Assembly (NCBI GenBank): GCA_964424035.1
Contig: CAYRHB010000002.1
Coordinates: 1 to 64,000, forward strand
Direction: 5' to 3'
Source: Leptolinea sp964424035
GTDB taxonomy: Bacteria > Chloroflexota > Anaerolineae > Anaerolineales > Anaerolineaceae
DNA: 64,000 nt
Positions within the stretch are counted from its first letter, which is position 1, and each line of letters opens with the position of its first letter. Positions 26,346 to 34,985 of this stretch are shown here, piece after piece. A program made the translations under genes and the position numbers. Below the pieces are notes generated by a model. It did no database searches. It worked only from the letters and a program-made list of their open reading frames with translations, and was not told the origin of the DNA.

Positions 26346-28768
26346 GACCGGCGTCCTCCGCGCGCGGTGCGGATGACTGCCAACAACAGGATGAACGAAC
26401 CGGAAACGAGCAGGCCAACCAGCAGGTACTTGCCCAGCATCTGAGATACCGGATTCTCCACTGTCACAGTGCTGACATATTTCGGAACCTTTGTTTCAAC
26501 CGGCTCCAATGTACCATTCCCTCCGGTTGGAACAACCTGCAAAGCCACCTGTGTACCGGTGACACTGGAGCTGGCAATATCCAGGGCAACCTGAACGCCT
26601 TCAAATGTTGTCAGGGCTTTCACCGTCTTATTGCCGAAGAAGACCAGGTCTCCCTCCAACTCGATCAGGTTCGGCGGATTTTGAACCAGACGGTTGTACA
26701 CGAACTGCTGGCCTTCCTCATTGGTCCCACTGACCAGGGTCAGGCCCATCGCCGGGTCAAACGGTGATGTGATCACTTCCATCACGCCCAGACTCACTCC
26801 GGGTGGAACCTGATACGCCACGCTTCCGACCATCTGTTCCAGCGCGTCCGATTTGTTCACGAATTTCTGTGGCAGGTGTTCATTGATCGTATTGACCATG
26901 CCATTTGTTGATGGCCTTCCGATGACCAGAACATTCAATCCAGACATTTCAGACAGATTCTCTTCGCCTTTCAACCCGACATGAAAATCAACCGTGGGAA
27001 GCCTCAACGCGCCAAACAGGGATGTGAAGCTCATCAACATATCCAGGTCTTTGGTTGTCGGTTTCTCAGGCATGGAAACATAAATCGAAGGGTTGGTTCC
27101 CATGTAATAGATGCCGTGGGTGATGGGTGAAAGCTCTTCCGGATCGGTAATAATGGAATGTGGAATGACCAGCATGCTGGTATCCTGGATATTGATCAGG
27201 AACGCGCGCGGGTTGTACAGACAGGCTTTCAGCATATCGCTGGTAGCTTCGATCCGTAAAATGTTCAGCCATCCGGAACGGATATCCTTTTTATTAATGG
27301 GAATATTGACTTCCTTTTCACCAGTTACCTTGACATCGATCTTCACAGAACCGGCTGGCTGGTCATTCACATATAACGCCAGTCCTGAATTAATCTCATC
27401 CAGGTTATCCGAATTACGGTAGCGGAGAATCAGGGCAGTACCATCTTCCATCCTCCAGTTACGGGGGATATAGAACGGGATATTGATGACATAAGTTCCG
27501 GTTCCATAGAAAGTGGAACTGATATAGCCCAGGCTCTTAAGGGTAACCACACTGCCCAGATCATATGGCGGCATTTTGAAGTTGGAGCCCACAATATAAC
27601 CTGCCCCCACATTGCCGATGGGTGGCGATGACAGGCCTTTAGCTGCCAGTTGCACACTCTCATCCGTGTTACCGGTGACAACCATGTATGAGTAATGCGG
27701 ATCCATGATACTTGGCATCAATTGGATCAATCCTTCATCATCCGCCAGCAGCCGGTCGGCACTATTGACATAGATCCTGTTTCCGCTGGCCAGTGATGAC
27801 GGCATCCCAATATTCGTTCCACTACGCCGGTACAGCACCTCCCGCAGGAAGGCATTCCGGGCCGGTGTGCCAATAACAACCAAATTGGCTTTATTGGGTA
27901 TCCCAAGCCTGTCCGATTCTCTTACGATTTTATAGGTGGTAAACGAGTCTGTGGTTTTATTGATCATCGCGGCGGTTGTTGCCGCTGCCGAAAGATCGCT
28001 GCTATTGAAATTATCGGGAACCACGAAATAAATGGTCTCCGGAATGGATGAATTCTGGGAGATCGGACTGGGGAACCGTGACAGGTCCAGCGTGGGGAGC
28101 ATGAAATCGTAGTTGACATTGAAATATGAATCTTCATGCATGGTAAGAAGACCCACATACCCGCAGTAGAAATCATGCTCATCCACAAATTCGAACCGGA
28201 AGGTAAACTCGTTGTCCGGGTTGGTATTCACCCGGTCGGTCACCTGTAATGGAATTTCAAAGGTGAAGTACTGATCTTTGCCCGATTTCGGATTGAATGT
28301 TGTGGCCATGAAATCGTTGACATAGATCCTGACCGCCGGCGGATCGAAAGAGTAGTACTGGCTGAGCATCTGTGATTCCTGTATCTGGTCATACAGGGTG
28401 TAATGCATGGTGAATGTGCTGGTCGCCTTTACCTGCCACTGGTCCGGTAATTTGACATAGAACTCCACGGCTTCCGGGAAATCGAGGACCATTTCCGAGT
28501 ATTCAAGCTGTGATAGATGCAACTTGACATTATCCGTGTATTCGGTGAAATTACTCAACGTCGGGTAACGTGTGGGGGTAGGTCCGGTGGTGGGCAATGG
28601 GGTCGGGGCGAGCTTTGGGAAAACTGTTCCACCAACCGTTGGAGTCGGGGGTGGCAGTGTGGCCGCCACCACCTTGGAACTGTAGAATACCTGACTGAGT
28701 GCAAATGACAGGAATACCATTGCCGGAATGATAGATATGGTATATGACCGTTTCCATTTCTTATTCAT
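26342..28768 (-). CDS. BcsB-like cellulose synthase accessory protein
   Basis: An 808-residue exported, membrane-anchored protein: signal segment (~8-35), a short Pro/Thr linker, then the repeated carbohydrate-binding-like and flavodoxin-like domain pairs of the BcsB family (VYVNDF-type strands, IYFVVPDNFNSSDLSAAATTAAMI, LVVIGTPARNAFLREVL, later SIYVSMPEKPTTKDLDMLMSF and LVIGRPSTNGMV). A single C-terminal membrane helix (LLVGLLVSGSFILLLAVI) and a basic tail end it. In cellulose systems BcsB sits outside the membrane and guides the polymer from the BcsA synthase. No BcsA is in the window. It is the last gene of a seven-gene operon. Confidence 0.85.
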   Translation of the reverse strand: MNKKWKRSYTISIIPAMVFLSFALSQVFYSSKVVAATLPPPTPTVGGTVFPKLAPTPLPTTGPTPTRYPTLSNFTEYTDNVKLHLSQLEYSEMVLDFPEAVEFYVKLPDQWQVKATSTFTMHYTLYDQIQESQMLSQYYSFDPPAVRIYVNDFMATTFNPKSGKDQYFTFEIPLQVTDRVNTNPDNEFTFRFEFVDEHDFYCGYVGLLTMHEDSYFNVNYDFMLPTLDLSRFPSPISQNSSIPETIYFVVPDNFNSSDLSAAATTAAMINKTTDSFTTYKIVRESDRLGIPNKANLVVIGTPARNAFLREVLYRRSGTNIGMPSSLASGNRIYVNSADRLLADDEGLIQLMPSIMDPHYSYMVVTGNTDESVQLAAKGLSSPPIGNVGAGYIVGSNFKMPPYDLGSVVTLKSLGYISSTFYGTGTYVINIPFYIPRNWRMEDGTALILRYRNSDNLDEINSGLALYVNDQPAGSVKIDVKVTGEKEVNIPINKKDIRSGWLNILRIEATSDMLKACLYNPRAFLINIQDTSMLVIPHSIITDPEELSPITHGIYYMGTNPSIYVSMPEKPTTKDLDMLMSFTSLFGALRLPTVDFHVGLKGEENLSEMSGLNVLVIGRPSTNGMVNTINEHLPQKFVNKSDALEQMVGSVAYQVPPGVSLGVMEVITSPFDPAMGLTLVSGTNEEGQQFVYNRLVQNPPNLIELEGDLVFFGNKTVKALTTFEGVQVALDIASSSVTGTQVALQVVPTGGNGTLEPVETKVPKYVSTVTVENPVSQMLGKYLLVGLLVSGSFILLLAVIRTARGGRRS

Positions 28769-28803
28769 GGTTTACTCCCTCTCATAATTCCGGGCATATT
28801 TGT

Positions 28804-29667
28804 CTACCGGGGTATTTCCGTAGACTGGAATGCGTTGACCAGCGATTCATCCGCTTTGGACATCAACGCACGAAATGTAGAGCCATCATCAGGGAAAGAA
28901 GCTGTTCCACAGACCAGGTCAACATCCAATTGTTCTTTAAATTGTTTCTGTAGTTTGGATGCCAGAACCGGAAGATTCTCAGCCGGTGTATCCGGGCAAA
29001 CCAAAAGGATCTTGTTCTTTTCGTCCAATTTAATAATCAGGTCTGATTTGCGGATCATGTTTCCCATTAACTTGGTGAACCGGTAATACACGTAGCGCTG
29101 TCTGATCCAATCCTCCAGGTCTTTCAGCATAAAATCGAATGCCGGGTTCGTTCCTCTTTGTTCGGCGTCTACCCCGAAACTCAACATCATGGTCGATACA
29201 GGGTATCCAAACCGTCTGCCCCGGTAAAACTCATCGTCAATGGTCGTCTGGTCCATGTTGAGATCCAGCAATTTATGCTGGGTGGGAGGCGTGATGAACG
29301 ATTCCAGTAAATCCTCCAGGATTTCATTCTGCCGGGCAAGGTCATTCAACAAGAGAATGACGGTCAGCAGACTAAAAACCTCAATGATCATGGATGGGAC
29401 CAGCGTATGGTTCAATTGCTTGAGGACGGGCATATTCATCAATGTCAAACTGATATACACTCCGAAACCGGCCGCGATAGAGATCCACCGGATCTGCTTT
29501 CCTACGAATGGAACCAGCAGCAAAATCAACGGCAATAGTACGATCAAAGGAGGCATGAAAGCTTGAACATGGATGATCTCCTGCCCGTTGATCAAATAGG
29601 TGGAACCGTAAAAGAACAACCCGTAAAAAAGTATCAAACCAACCACAGAATAGAGATAGCGTTTCAT
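28804..29667 (-). CDS. Four-TM protein with degenerate GGDEF domain and intact I-site
   Basis: The start is the ATG at 29667, one base past the stop of the upstream gene; an earlier in-frame start would overlap that gene. The ~287-residue product has four hydrophobic helices (about 5-23, 36-54, 58-75, 88-106) and then a GGDEF-like domain (~140-285). The catalytic signature is lost: residues 215-219 read DEKNK. The product-binding I-site RxxD (206-209, RKSD) stands exactly five residues before it, as in active cyclases. The C-terminal SFPDDGSTFRALMSKADESL is typical. By analogy with PelD it should bind c-di-GMP and pass the signal to the exopolysaccharide machinery. It lacks PelD's GAF domain. 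Confidence 0.75.
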   Translation of the reverse strand: MKRYLYSVVGLILFYGLFFYGSTYLINGQEIIHVQAFMPPLIVLLPLILLLVPFVGKQIRWISIAAGFGVYISLTLMNMPVLKQLNHTLVPSMIIEVFSLLTVILLLNDLARQNEILEDLLESFITPPTQHKLLDLNMDQTTIDDEFYRGRRFGYPVSTMMLSFGVDAEQRGTNPAFDFMLKDLEDWIRQRYVYYRFTKLMGNMIRKSDLIIKLDEKNKILLVCPDTPAENLPVLASKLQKQFKEQLDVDLVCGTASFPDDGSTFRALMSKADESLVNAFQSTEIPR

Positions 29668-29668
29668 T

Positions 29669-31150
29669 TTATGACTTGTCCATTTGTAAGTATTGATGGT
29701 AAATGATCGACTCACCCAATCCAATGACCAGGGAGATGACAGGCACCCATTCAAGGGTCATTCCAAAGGGATGAAGGTTGGCTCCTAACAAAGCAATAAA
29801 GATGCCAATTCCTCCACCCAGGACAAACCCTCTCTGGGGAATATCCTTGATCAATTTCCAGTTCCGCATTGCATGCCATACGAAGGCGAGTGAAAACCAG
29901 AGGTACACAAAAAGGCCAACCAACCCCGTTTTCATGGCGAACCAGAGATTCGAATTATGCGTATACAACTCACCCGTAAAACCCGGATAGTCATGTTCAA
30001 GTGTCGGCCGGTATTGCCCTCCCAGACCAATGCCGGTAATGGGATTCTTGAGTATCTGTGGAATGCCATACTCATATTCAAAATTTCGCCAGACAATGGT
30101 ACTCACTTCAGGGTCGGTATACTCGGCGGATTGGGTAAGCGTGAGCAAGCGGCCAACGCCTGCATTGATCAGGCTGGCAGCACGCGAACCCGGTGCATAG
30201 AATACGATGAAGGAACTCATACTGACCACAACAACCAGTACGATCATCCCCCAGATATAAACCCGCTGTTTCTCCCTGCGTCCAACCATGATTGCCGCGA
30301 TCATCAGCGAGAAAAATACCATCAACCAGTGCGTGCGATTGAATGTAGTTACCAGAGCGGCTGCAATGACCAGCCATTGCAACAGATCATAGATCTTGTT
30401 TACCCGGAAGTCCTCAATGAACATGGTAATGGTTTTCAAGATCAGCGCGAATGTGATCAATCCCTCACCAACCGTGCCCTGGACCCGGGCCACAACCGGT
30501 CCGCCGGTTGTAGAAAATTCATAGATCTTGCCGGAAGAGAGGAATGAAACTTGAAAGCCCAGAACAAACTGGATGATCACAAATACGGCCGCCACCACGG
30601 CGAGCAAATAGAACCAGCGCAGCATGAATTTGATCTCTCTTTCACGTTTGATCAAATAAATGGTGCAAAATGTGAGCAGGTAATACAGGGCAATACGGGT
30701 TTCAATCACCATATCCCAGCGTGAATTTCCGGCATAAAAATAGCCGCGAATCGATGTGAACAGGACCCATATCGTGAAGAGGATCAACGGCACAATCACA
30801 GGTGACCGGAATATCTTGAACTTATGGTCAACCAGCAGACGGGCAATGATCAACGCGACAAGGCCGATGAGGATCATATCTGTGATCCAGATGTTGATCC
30901 CGCCAACACCCAGCCTTGGCAGAGCATCGCCAGAAATGAATGTCGAATGAATGAACAGGAAAGCCATCAGCGCATACTGGGGGGACCGTATGGCAATGAT
31001 GACAATAAACAGTGCACCCATCGCAATGGCCACATACATGGCTGGTAAATAGGCAAACGTCAGACCGAGAATGATACCCACCACCCCGGCCAACAGCAAC
31101 TGGGTGCCATCTTCAACAGCTATCCCCTGGCGAAGTGAACCTTGAATCAT
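29669..31150 (-). CDS. O-antigen ligase/polymerase family membrane protein (Wzy-like)
   Basis: A 493-residue integral membrane protein with about 11-12 helices and a large extracytoplasmic loop (from about residue 330, containing RNFEYEYGIPQILKNPITGIGLGGQY and HNSNLWFAMKTGLVG). The loop motif with GIGLGG and HNSNLW is the Wzy/WaaL-family signature. Beside a Wzz-type kinase and in a locus with a Wzx flippase, it is most likely the repeat-unit polymerase acting on the outer face of the membrane. It is 32 bases after the Wzz-kinase gene and one base before the GGDEF-like gene. Confidence 0.88.
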   Translation of the reverse strand: MIQGSLRQGIAVEDGTQLLLAGVVGIILGLTFAYLPAMYVAIAMGALFIVIIAIRSPQYALMAFLFIHSTFISGDALPRLGVGGINIWITDMILIGLVALIIARLLVDHKFKIFRSPVIVPLILFTIWVLFTSIRGYFYAGNSRWDMVIETRIALYYLLTFCTIYLIKREREIKFMLRWFYLLAVVAAVFVIIQFVLGFQVSFLSSGKIYEFSTTGGPVVARVQGTVGEGLITFALILKTITMFIEDFRVNKIYDLLQWLVIAAALVTTFNRTHWLMVFFSLMIAAIMVGRREKQRVYIWGMIVLVVVVSMSSFIVFYAPGSRAASLINAGVGRLLTLTQSAEYTDPEVSTIVWRNFEYEYGIPQILKNPITGIGLGGQYRPTLEHDYPGFTGELYTHNSNLWFAMKTGLVGLFVYLWFSLAFVWHAMRNWKLIKDIPQRGFVLGGGIGIFIALLGANLHPFGMTLEWVPVISLVIGLGESIIYHQYLQMDKS

Positions 31151-31182
31151 AATTCTCCGTTACTTTCCAAGTTCCGGCTGGA

Positions 31183-33081
31183 TCAGGATGCCTTCCGGCT
31201 GGCAACCTGGAATATCTTTGCCCTTACACCCTGATCAGTTTTGTTGGATACAACGCCAACGATGTTGGCATTCACATTCTTCAAATACTTGATCGCCCGG
31301 TTCAAAGCCTCCTGGCGAACCCACCCATGCCTGACGACGAGGATCACTCCATCCACCAGGGAGGAGAGTACCGCGGGGTCGGTTACGGAAGTGGAGGCAG
31401 GTGAATCGATCAGGACAATATCAAAATCCTTCTCAAGCTGTTCCACCACTTCCCGCATTTTGTCAGAATCAAGGACATCCACCGGGTTGTTTACCGGAGG
31501 ACCACTGGTGATAACACTCAAATACGGTGAAGAAGTTTTATGGATCACCGTCTCCAATGTCGAACGACCTTCCAGTACATCGCTTAACCCGGTCTGGTTA
31601 TCCAGCTCGAAGAACTTATGGACAGATGGGAAGCGCAGATTGCCGTCAACCAGGCAGATCGATCGGGTTCCTTTTGCCAGGTTGATGGCGAAATTTACAG
31701 CCACCGCAGACTTGCCATCCCTGGGGACCGGACTCGTAAAGAGCAGCGATTTTAGATTCTTCCGGCCATCGGGTGTATAGATATTGGTCCGCATTCGCTG
31801 GAAGGCTTCACTGTGGATCCTCTTTGAAAAAAGTACGCCCTTCTTATGATCCACTTTCCCGTCATCAGGAATATTGCCGACGACCGGCAAATCCGTGAGA
31901 GATTCAATCTGCTTGTCTGAATACAAACGGGTATCCAGATTCTCAAAGATGAAAGCCAGACCCGAACCTCCCAGAAGACCAACCACCGCGGCCAGTCCAA
32001 TCAGCAGCCAGGGGCTGGCACTGGAGGGTTTATCCGGCAGTGAAGCGGATTCGGCAATATAGACATTAATGGTCGTATCCGTACTGATCCGTTGCGCGCC
32101 TTCAGCAATGATGATCTCAGCCAGTTTATTTGCCGCGAACTGGGCGAGTCCAGGATCCGGATCTTCAGCTGTGATTTCAAACAACTCGGAATTTGCGATC
32201 TGCTCCGCCTTGATGGAAGGCATGCGGTCAACATACTTGGATAGCTGCTGTTTTACAACCTCGCCATTAGCCAGTTCAACATACGTTCCCAGAAGTCTCT
32301 GCCCTAGCTCGGTGTTGTAGTCCACATAATCGGCACTTCCGGATCGTGGATTGGTCACGCGGACAATGGTCTTGGCGGTGTACTGATTGGGCATTTGTGA
32401 CAGGATGGATGCGACGATCAACATGGTAAAGAAGAACGTCATCAACACAACCCATCGCCGCCGGACGAGGATCATAAAGTAATCTGACAGCGCGAAGGGT
32501 TCTTCCTCATACGCTGGCTGCCTCATGGAAGGCAGCGGCTCTGTCGTCGGGAAGGACAACAGTGATGTTATGGGAACCGTCGGCGTGGTTTCGATGGAAG
32601 GTGGTGCCGCCGGTACGGCAGTCGCAGATACCGCAGGCGCGGAAACCTCAGGTACGGGAGGTGCTTCCACTTCCTCAATGACCTGATTGAAACCACTCCA
32701 ACCGATAAACTCATTCTTGCTGTTTACCTGCGGCGCCAGGTTCAAATTTACAATGACGTGTTTGCCATGCGCATGCTCATACGAGACGACCAGGTTTCCG
32801 CCTTCATTTGATTCAGCAATAAATTTCCCCAGCTCGCAAGAGCTGTCTTTCGTCAAACGGAATGTAACCAGGGATTTATCAACAAATTCTTTCGGCGTAA
32901 TTCCCAGGCAATCGAAGACCTCATCTGAGCATGAAAGGAATTTTCCTTTGGCATCGCACTTCCACGACCATCCGGGAAATTCCATGCTGGTTTGAACGGG
33001 CTCTGAGTCATTGCCGTTAATATCAATGGCGCCAACGATATTATCAATCCGTTTGTCTAACTTCGCTTTCTGACTGGACAT
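31183..33081 (-). CDS. PAS-Wzz-BY-kinase fusion (chain-length regulator)
   Basis: A 632-residue three-part protein. Residues ~36-140 look like a PAS sensor domain (GWSWKCDAKGKFLSCSDEVF...GITPKEFV). After a Pro/Ala-rich linker comes a Wzz domain with flanking membrane helices (VVLMTFFFTMLIVASIL and WLLIGLAAVVGLLGGSG). The C-terminal ~230 residues are a bacterial tyrosine-kinase ATPase: Walker A PRDGKSA, Walker A' LVDGNLRFP, Walker B IVLIDSPAS. The usual C-terminal tyrosine cluster is absent; the tail ends QVASRKAS. It should set polymer length, possibly in answer to a signal read by the PAS domain. It overlaps the upstream ParA gene by 38 bases. Confidence 0.85.
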   Translation of the reverse strand: MSSQKAKLDKRIDNIVGAIDINGNDSEPVQTSMEFPGWSWKCDAKGKFLSCSDEVFDCLGITPKEFVDKSLVTFRLTKDSSCELGKFIAESNEGGNLVVSYEHAHGKHVIVNLNLAPQVNSKNEFIGWSGFNQVIEEVEAPPVPEVSAPAVSATAVPAAPPSIETTPTVPITSLLSFPTTEPLPSMRQPAYEEEPFALSDYFMILVRRRWVVLMTFFFTMLIVASILSQMPNQYTAKTIVRVTNPRSGSADYVDYNTELGQRLLGTYVELANGEVVKQQLSKYVDRMPSIKAEQIANSELFEITAEDPDPGLAQFAANKLAEIIIAEGAQRISTDTTINVYIAESASLPDKPSSASPWLLIGLAAVVGLLGGSGLAFIFENLDTRLYSDKQIESLTDLPVVGNIPDDGKVDHKKGVLFSKRIHSEAFQRMRTNIYTPDGRKNLKSLLFTSPVPRDGKSAVAVNFAINLAKGTRSICLVDGNLRFPSVHKFFELDNQTGLSDVLEGRSTLETVIHKTSSPYLSVITSGPPVNNPVDVLDSDKMREVVEQLEKDFDIVLIDSPASTSVTDPAVLSSLVDGVILVVRHGWVRQEALNRAIKYLKNVNANIVGVVSNKTDQGVRAKIFQVASRKAS

Positions 33082-33829
33082 GATCTAACACCTCCTTGGC
33101 TACCTGACGATATTGCTCTGACGAAATGGCTTTTGGTGAATATTGAATAATCGGGATCCCTGCTATCTGACTTTCGCGCAATTTGCTGTTCGTATAGATT
33201 ACCGTTTCGAACAGCTTGTCCTTCAGTGATTCAGACAATTTTTCGTACATCATATTGTGGGTCATCACACCTTTGCTGAACATCGTGACCAGAATTCGAT
33301 ATGTCAGGCCCGGGTTATGTTTTTTCTGTATTTGGGTAATCCAGTTGACAGTCCGACCCACGGCTACCATAGAATACGCATCAGGGAGCGAAGGGATTAT
33401 CACCAAATCCGCTGCTACAATGGCATTCATCGTTAGGGCGCCCAGCAATGGAGGGCAATCAATGATCACATAATCAAAGAAAAACGCAAGCTCCTGCAGG
33501 CTGTTTTTGATAGTCTTGTAGTATTTTTTATGAATTGGCAGATATTGCTCTGCCAGAATGATCCGCTTTCCGGAAGTTATATAAAACAGGTCCTTGAACG
33601 CGGTCTTCCGGATGGCTTTTGAAATGGGGACTTTATCCAGAAGCACGTCATCCATACCATACATATGCTCATGATGATTACTGTTAAATGAAACCTGTAC
33701 ATGTTCTTGAGGATCAATATCCACAATAAGTGCTCTCTTACCCGTTTCAACCAAAGCGGCACCGAGAGAAATCGCGGTTGTAGTTTTCCCCACCCCTCCT
33801 TTTCCCTGTGAAACTGCAATCACATACAT
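33044..33829 (-). CDS. ParA/MinD-family ATPase (BcsQ-like position)
   Basis: A 261-residue ATPase with the deviant Walker A KGGVGKTT at residues 10-17, Asp in VDIDPQEH (Walker A') and DYVIIDCPP (Walker B). It is a lone ParA without a ParB gene nearby, so it is not a chromosome-partition pair. In cellulose operons a ParA-type protein, BcsQ, places the synthase in the cell; the BcsB-like gene four genes downstream supports a similar placing role here. Its last 38 bases overlap the start of the PAS-Wzz-kinase gene, which implies translational coupling. Confidence 0.82.
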   Translation of the reverse strand: MYVIAVSQGKGGVGKTTTAISLGAALVETGKRALIVDIDPQEHVQVSFNSNHHEHMYGMDDVLLDKVPISKAIRKTAFKDLFYITSGKRIILAEQYLPIHKKYYKTIKNSLQELAFFFDYVIIDCPPLLGALTMNAIVAADLVIIPSLPDAYSMVAVGRTVNWITQIQKKHNPGLTYRILVTMFSKGVMTHNMMYEKLSESLKDKLFETVIYTNSKLRESQIAGIPIIQYSPKAISSEQYRQVAKEVLDHVQSESEVRQTD

Positions 33830-33861
33830 CGTATCATTCCGATCCTACTAAAAAGAACTAA

Positions 33862-34980
33862 TTACCGCGAAAACATTTTGAGGCCATTGACCACATACTC
33901 AATCATCCCATCGCTTAATTCAGCAAACATGGGCAGGGAAACAATTTTATCGCTCAAATTTTCTGTCAGAGGAAAGTCTCCTGTTTTATGTCCCAGGTCT
34001 TTATAGGCACCCTGAAGGTGAATGGGGATCGGGTAGTGTATTCCCGTGTATATCCCCATACCGGAAAGGTGCTTCATTAATCCATCCCGCTGTTCGGTCT
34101 GGATGACATATAGATGCCAGATTGGTTCAGCGTATGCCGGAACTTCAGGGGTTACAAATTTAGTGCCAGCCAGCAATTTTGTATACGCGTTTGCATGGTC
34201 ACGCCGTGCCTGGTTCCAGGCATCAAGGTGTCGCAATTTCACCCGAAGGATCGCTGCCTGGATGGAATCAAGCCGGCGGTTGTACCCCAATTCATCATGA
34301 TGGTATTTCTCGGATTGACCGTAATCACGCAGACGGCGCAGTTTGGAGTTGATCTTTTCATCATTGGTCGTGATCGCGCCGCCATCGCCATACGCACCCA
34401 GGTTTTTACCCGGATAGAAACTGAAGGCGGAAGCAATGCCCATCGATCCGGCGCGCCGGCCTTTATACCGCGCGCCATGTGCCTGACACGCATCTTCCAC
34501 AACAAACAATCCATGCTTTTTCGCGATATCCAGGATCGGGTCCATGTCAGCCGTTTGGCCATACAGGTGCACCGGCATAATGGCTTTTGTGCGGGGTGTG
34601 ATGGCTGCCTCAATCTTTTTTACGTCAATGTTATAGGTTTTCGGGTCGGGTTCCACAAACACCGGTTTGGCACCCGTGAAAGATACTCCCAGGGCTGTGG
34701 CAATAAAGGTATTGGCCGGGATGATCACTTCATCGCCGTGTCCAATTTCCAATGCCCGCATGATCAGTTCGATCGCCGATGTACCGGAATCTACACCAAC
34801 GGCAAATTTCGATTCGCAAAATTGGGCAAATTCCTCTTCCAATTTACGAACCTCAGGACCAAGGATAAACGCGGTATTCTGGATCACGGATGCAATCGCA
34901 GCGTCCACCTCGGTTTTGATAGTCTGGTATTGAGCTGAGAGATCTACAAAATTAACTTTGGTGATATCGGTATTGGTCAT
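33862..34980 (-). CDS. DegT/DnrJ/EryC1/StrS sugar aminotransferase (WlbC/WbpE-like)
   Basis: The ATG at 34980 lies 5 bases past the stop of the preceding gene; a longer frame is rejected. The ~372-residue PLP enzyme has VDSGTSAIELIMRALEI, EDACQAHGARYKGRRAG, the PLP lysine in FYPGKNLGAYGDGGAI and GYNRRLDSIQAAIL. The family transaminates keto-sugars on nucleotides. Between a WlbA-like oxidoreductase and, across the locus, a WlbB-like acetyltransferase, it probably makes the 3-amino group of UDP-2-acetamido-3-amino-glucuronate. Confidence 0.88.
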   Translation of the reverse strand: MTNTDITKVNFVDLSAQYQTIKTEVDAAIASVIQNTAFILGPEVRKLEEEFAQFCESKFAVGVDSGTSAIELIMRALEIGHGDEVIIPANTFIATALGVSFTGAKPVFVEPDPKTYNIDVKKIEAAITPRTKAIMPVHLYGQTADMDPILDIAKKHGLFVVEDACQAHGARYKGRRAGSMGIASAFSFYPGKNLGAYGDGGAITTNDEKINSKLRRLRDYGQSEKYHHDELGYNRRLDSIQAAILRVKLRHLDAWNQARRDHANAYTKLLAGTKFVTPEVPAYAEPIWHLYVIQTEQRDGLMKHLSGMGIYTGIHYPIPIHLQGAYKDLGHKTGDFPLTENLSDKIVSLPMFAELSDGMIEYVVNGLKMFSR

Positions 34981-34985
34981 GTTTT

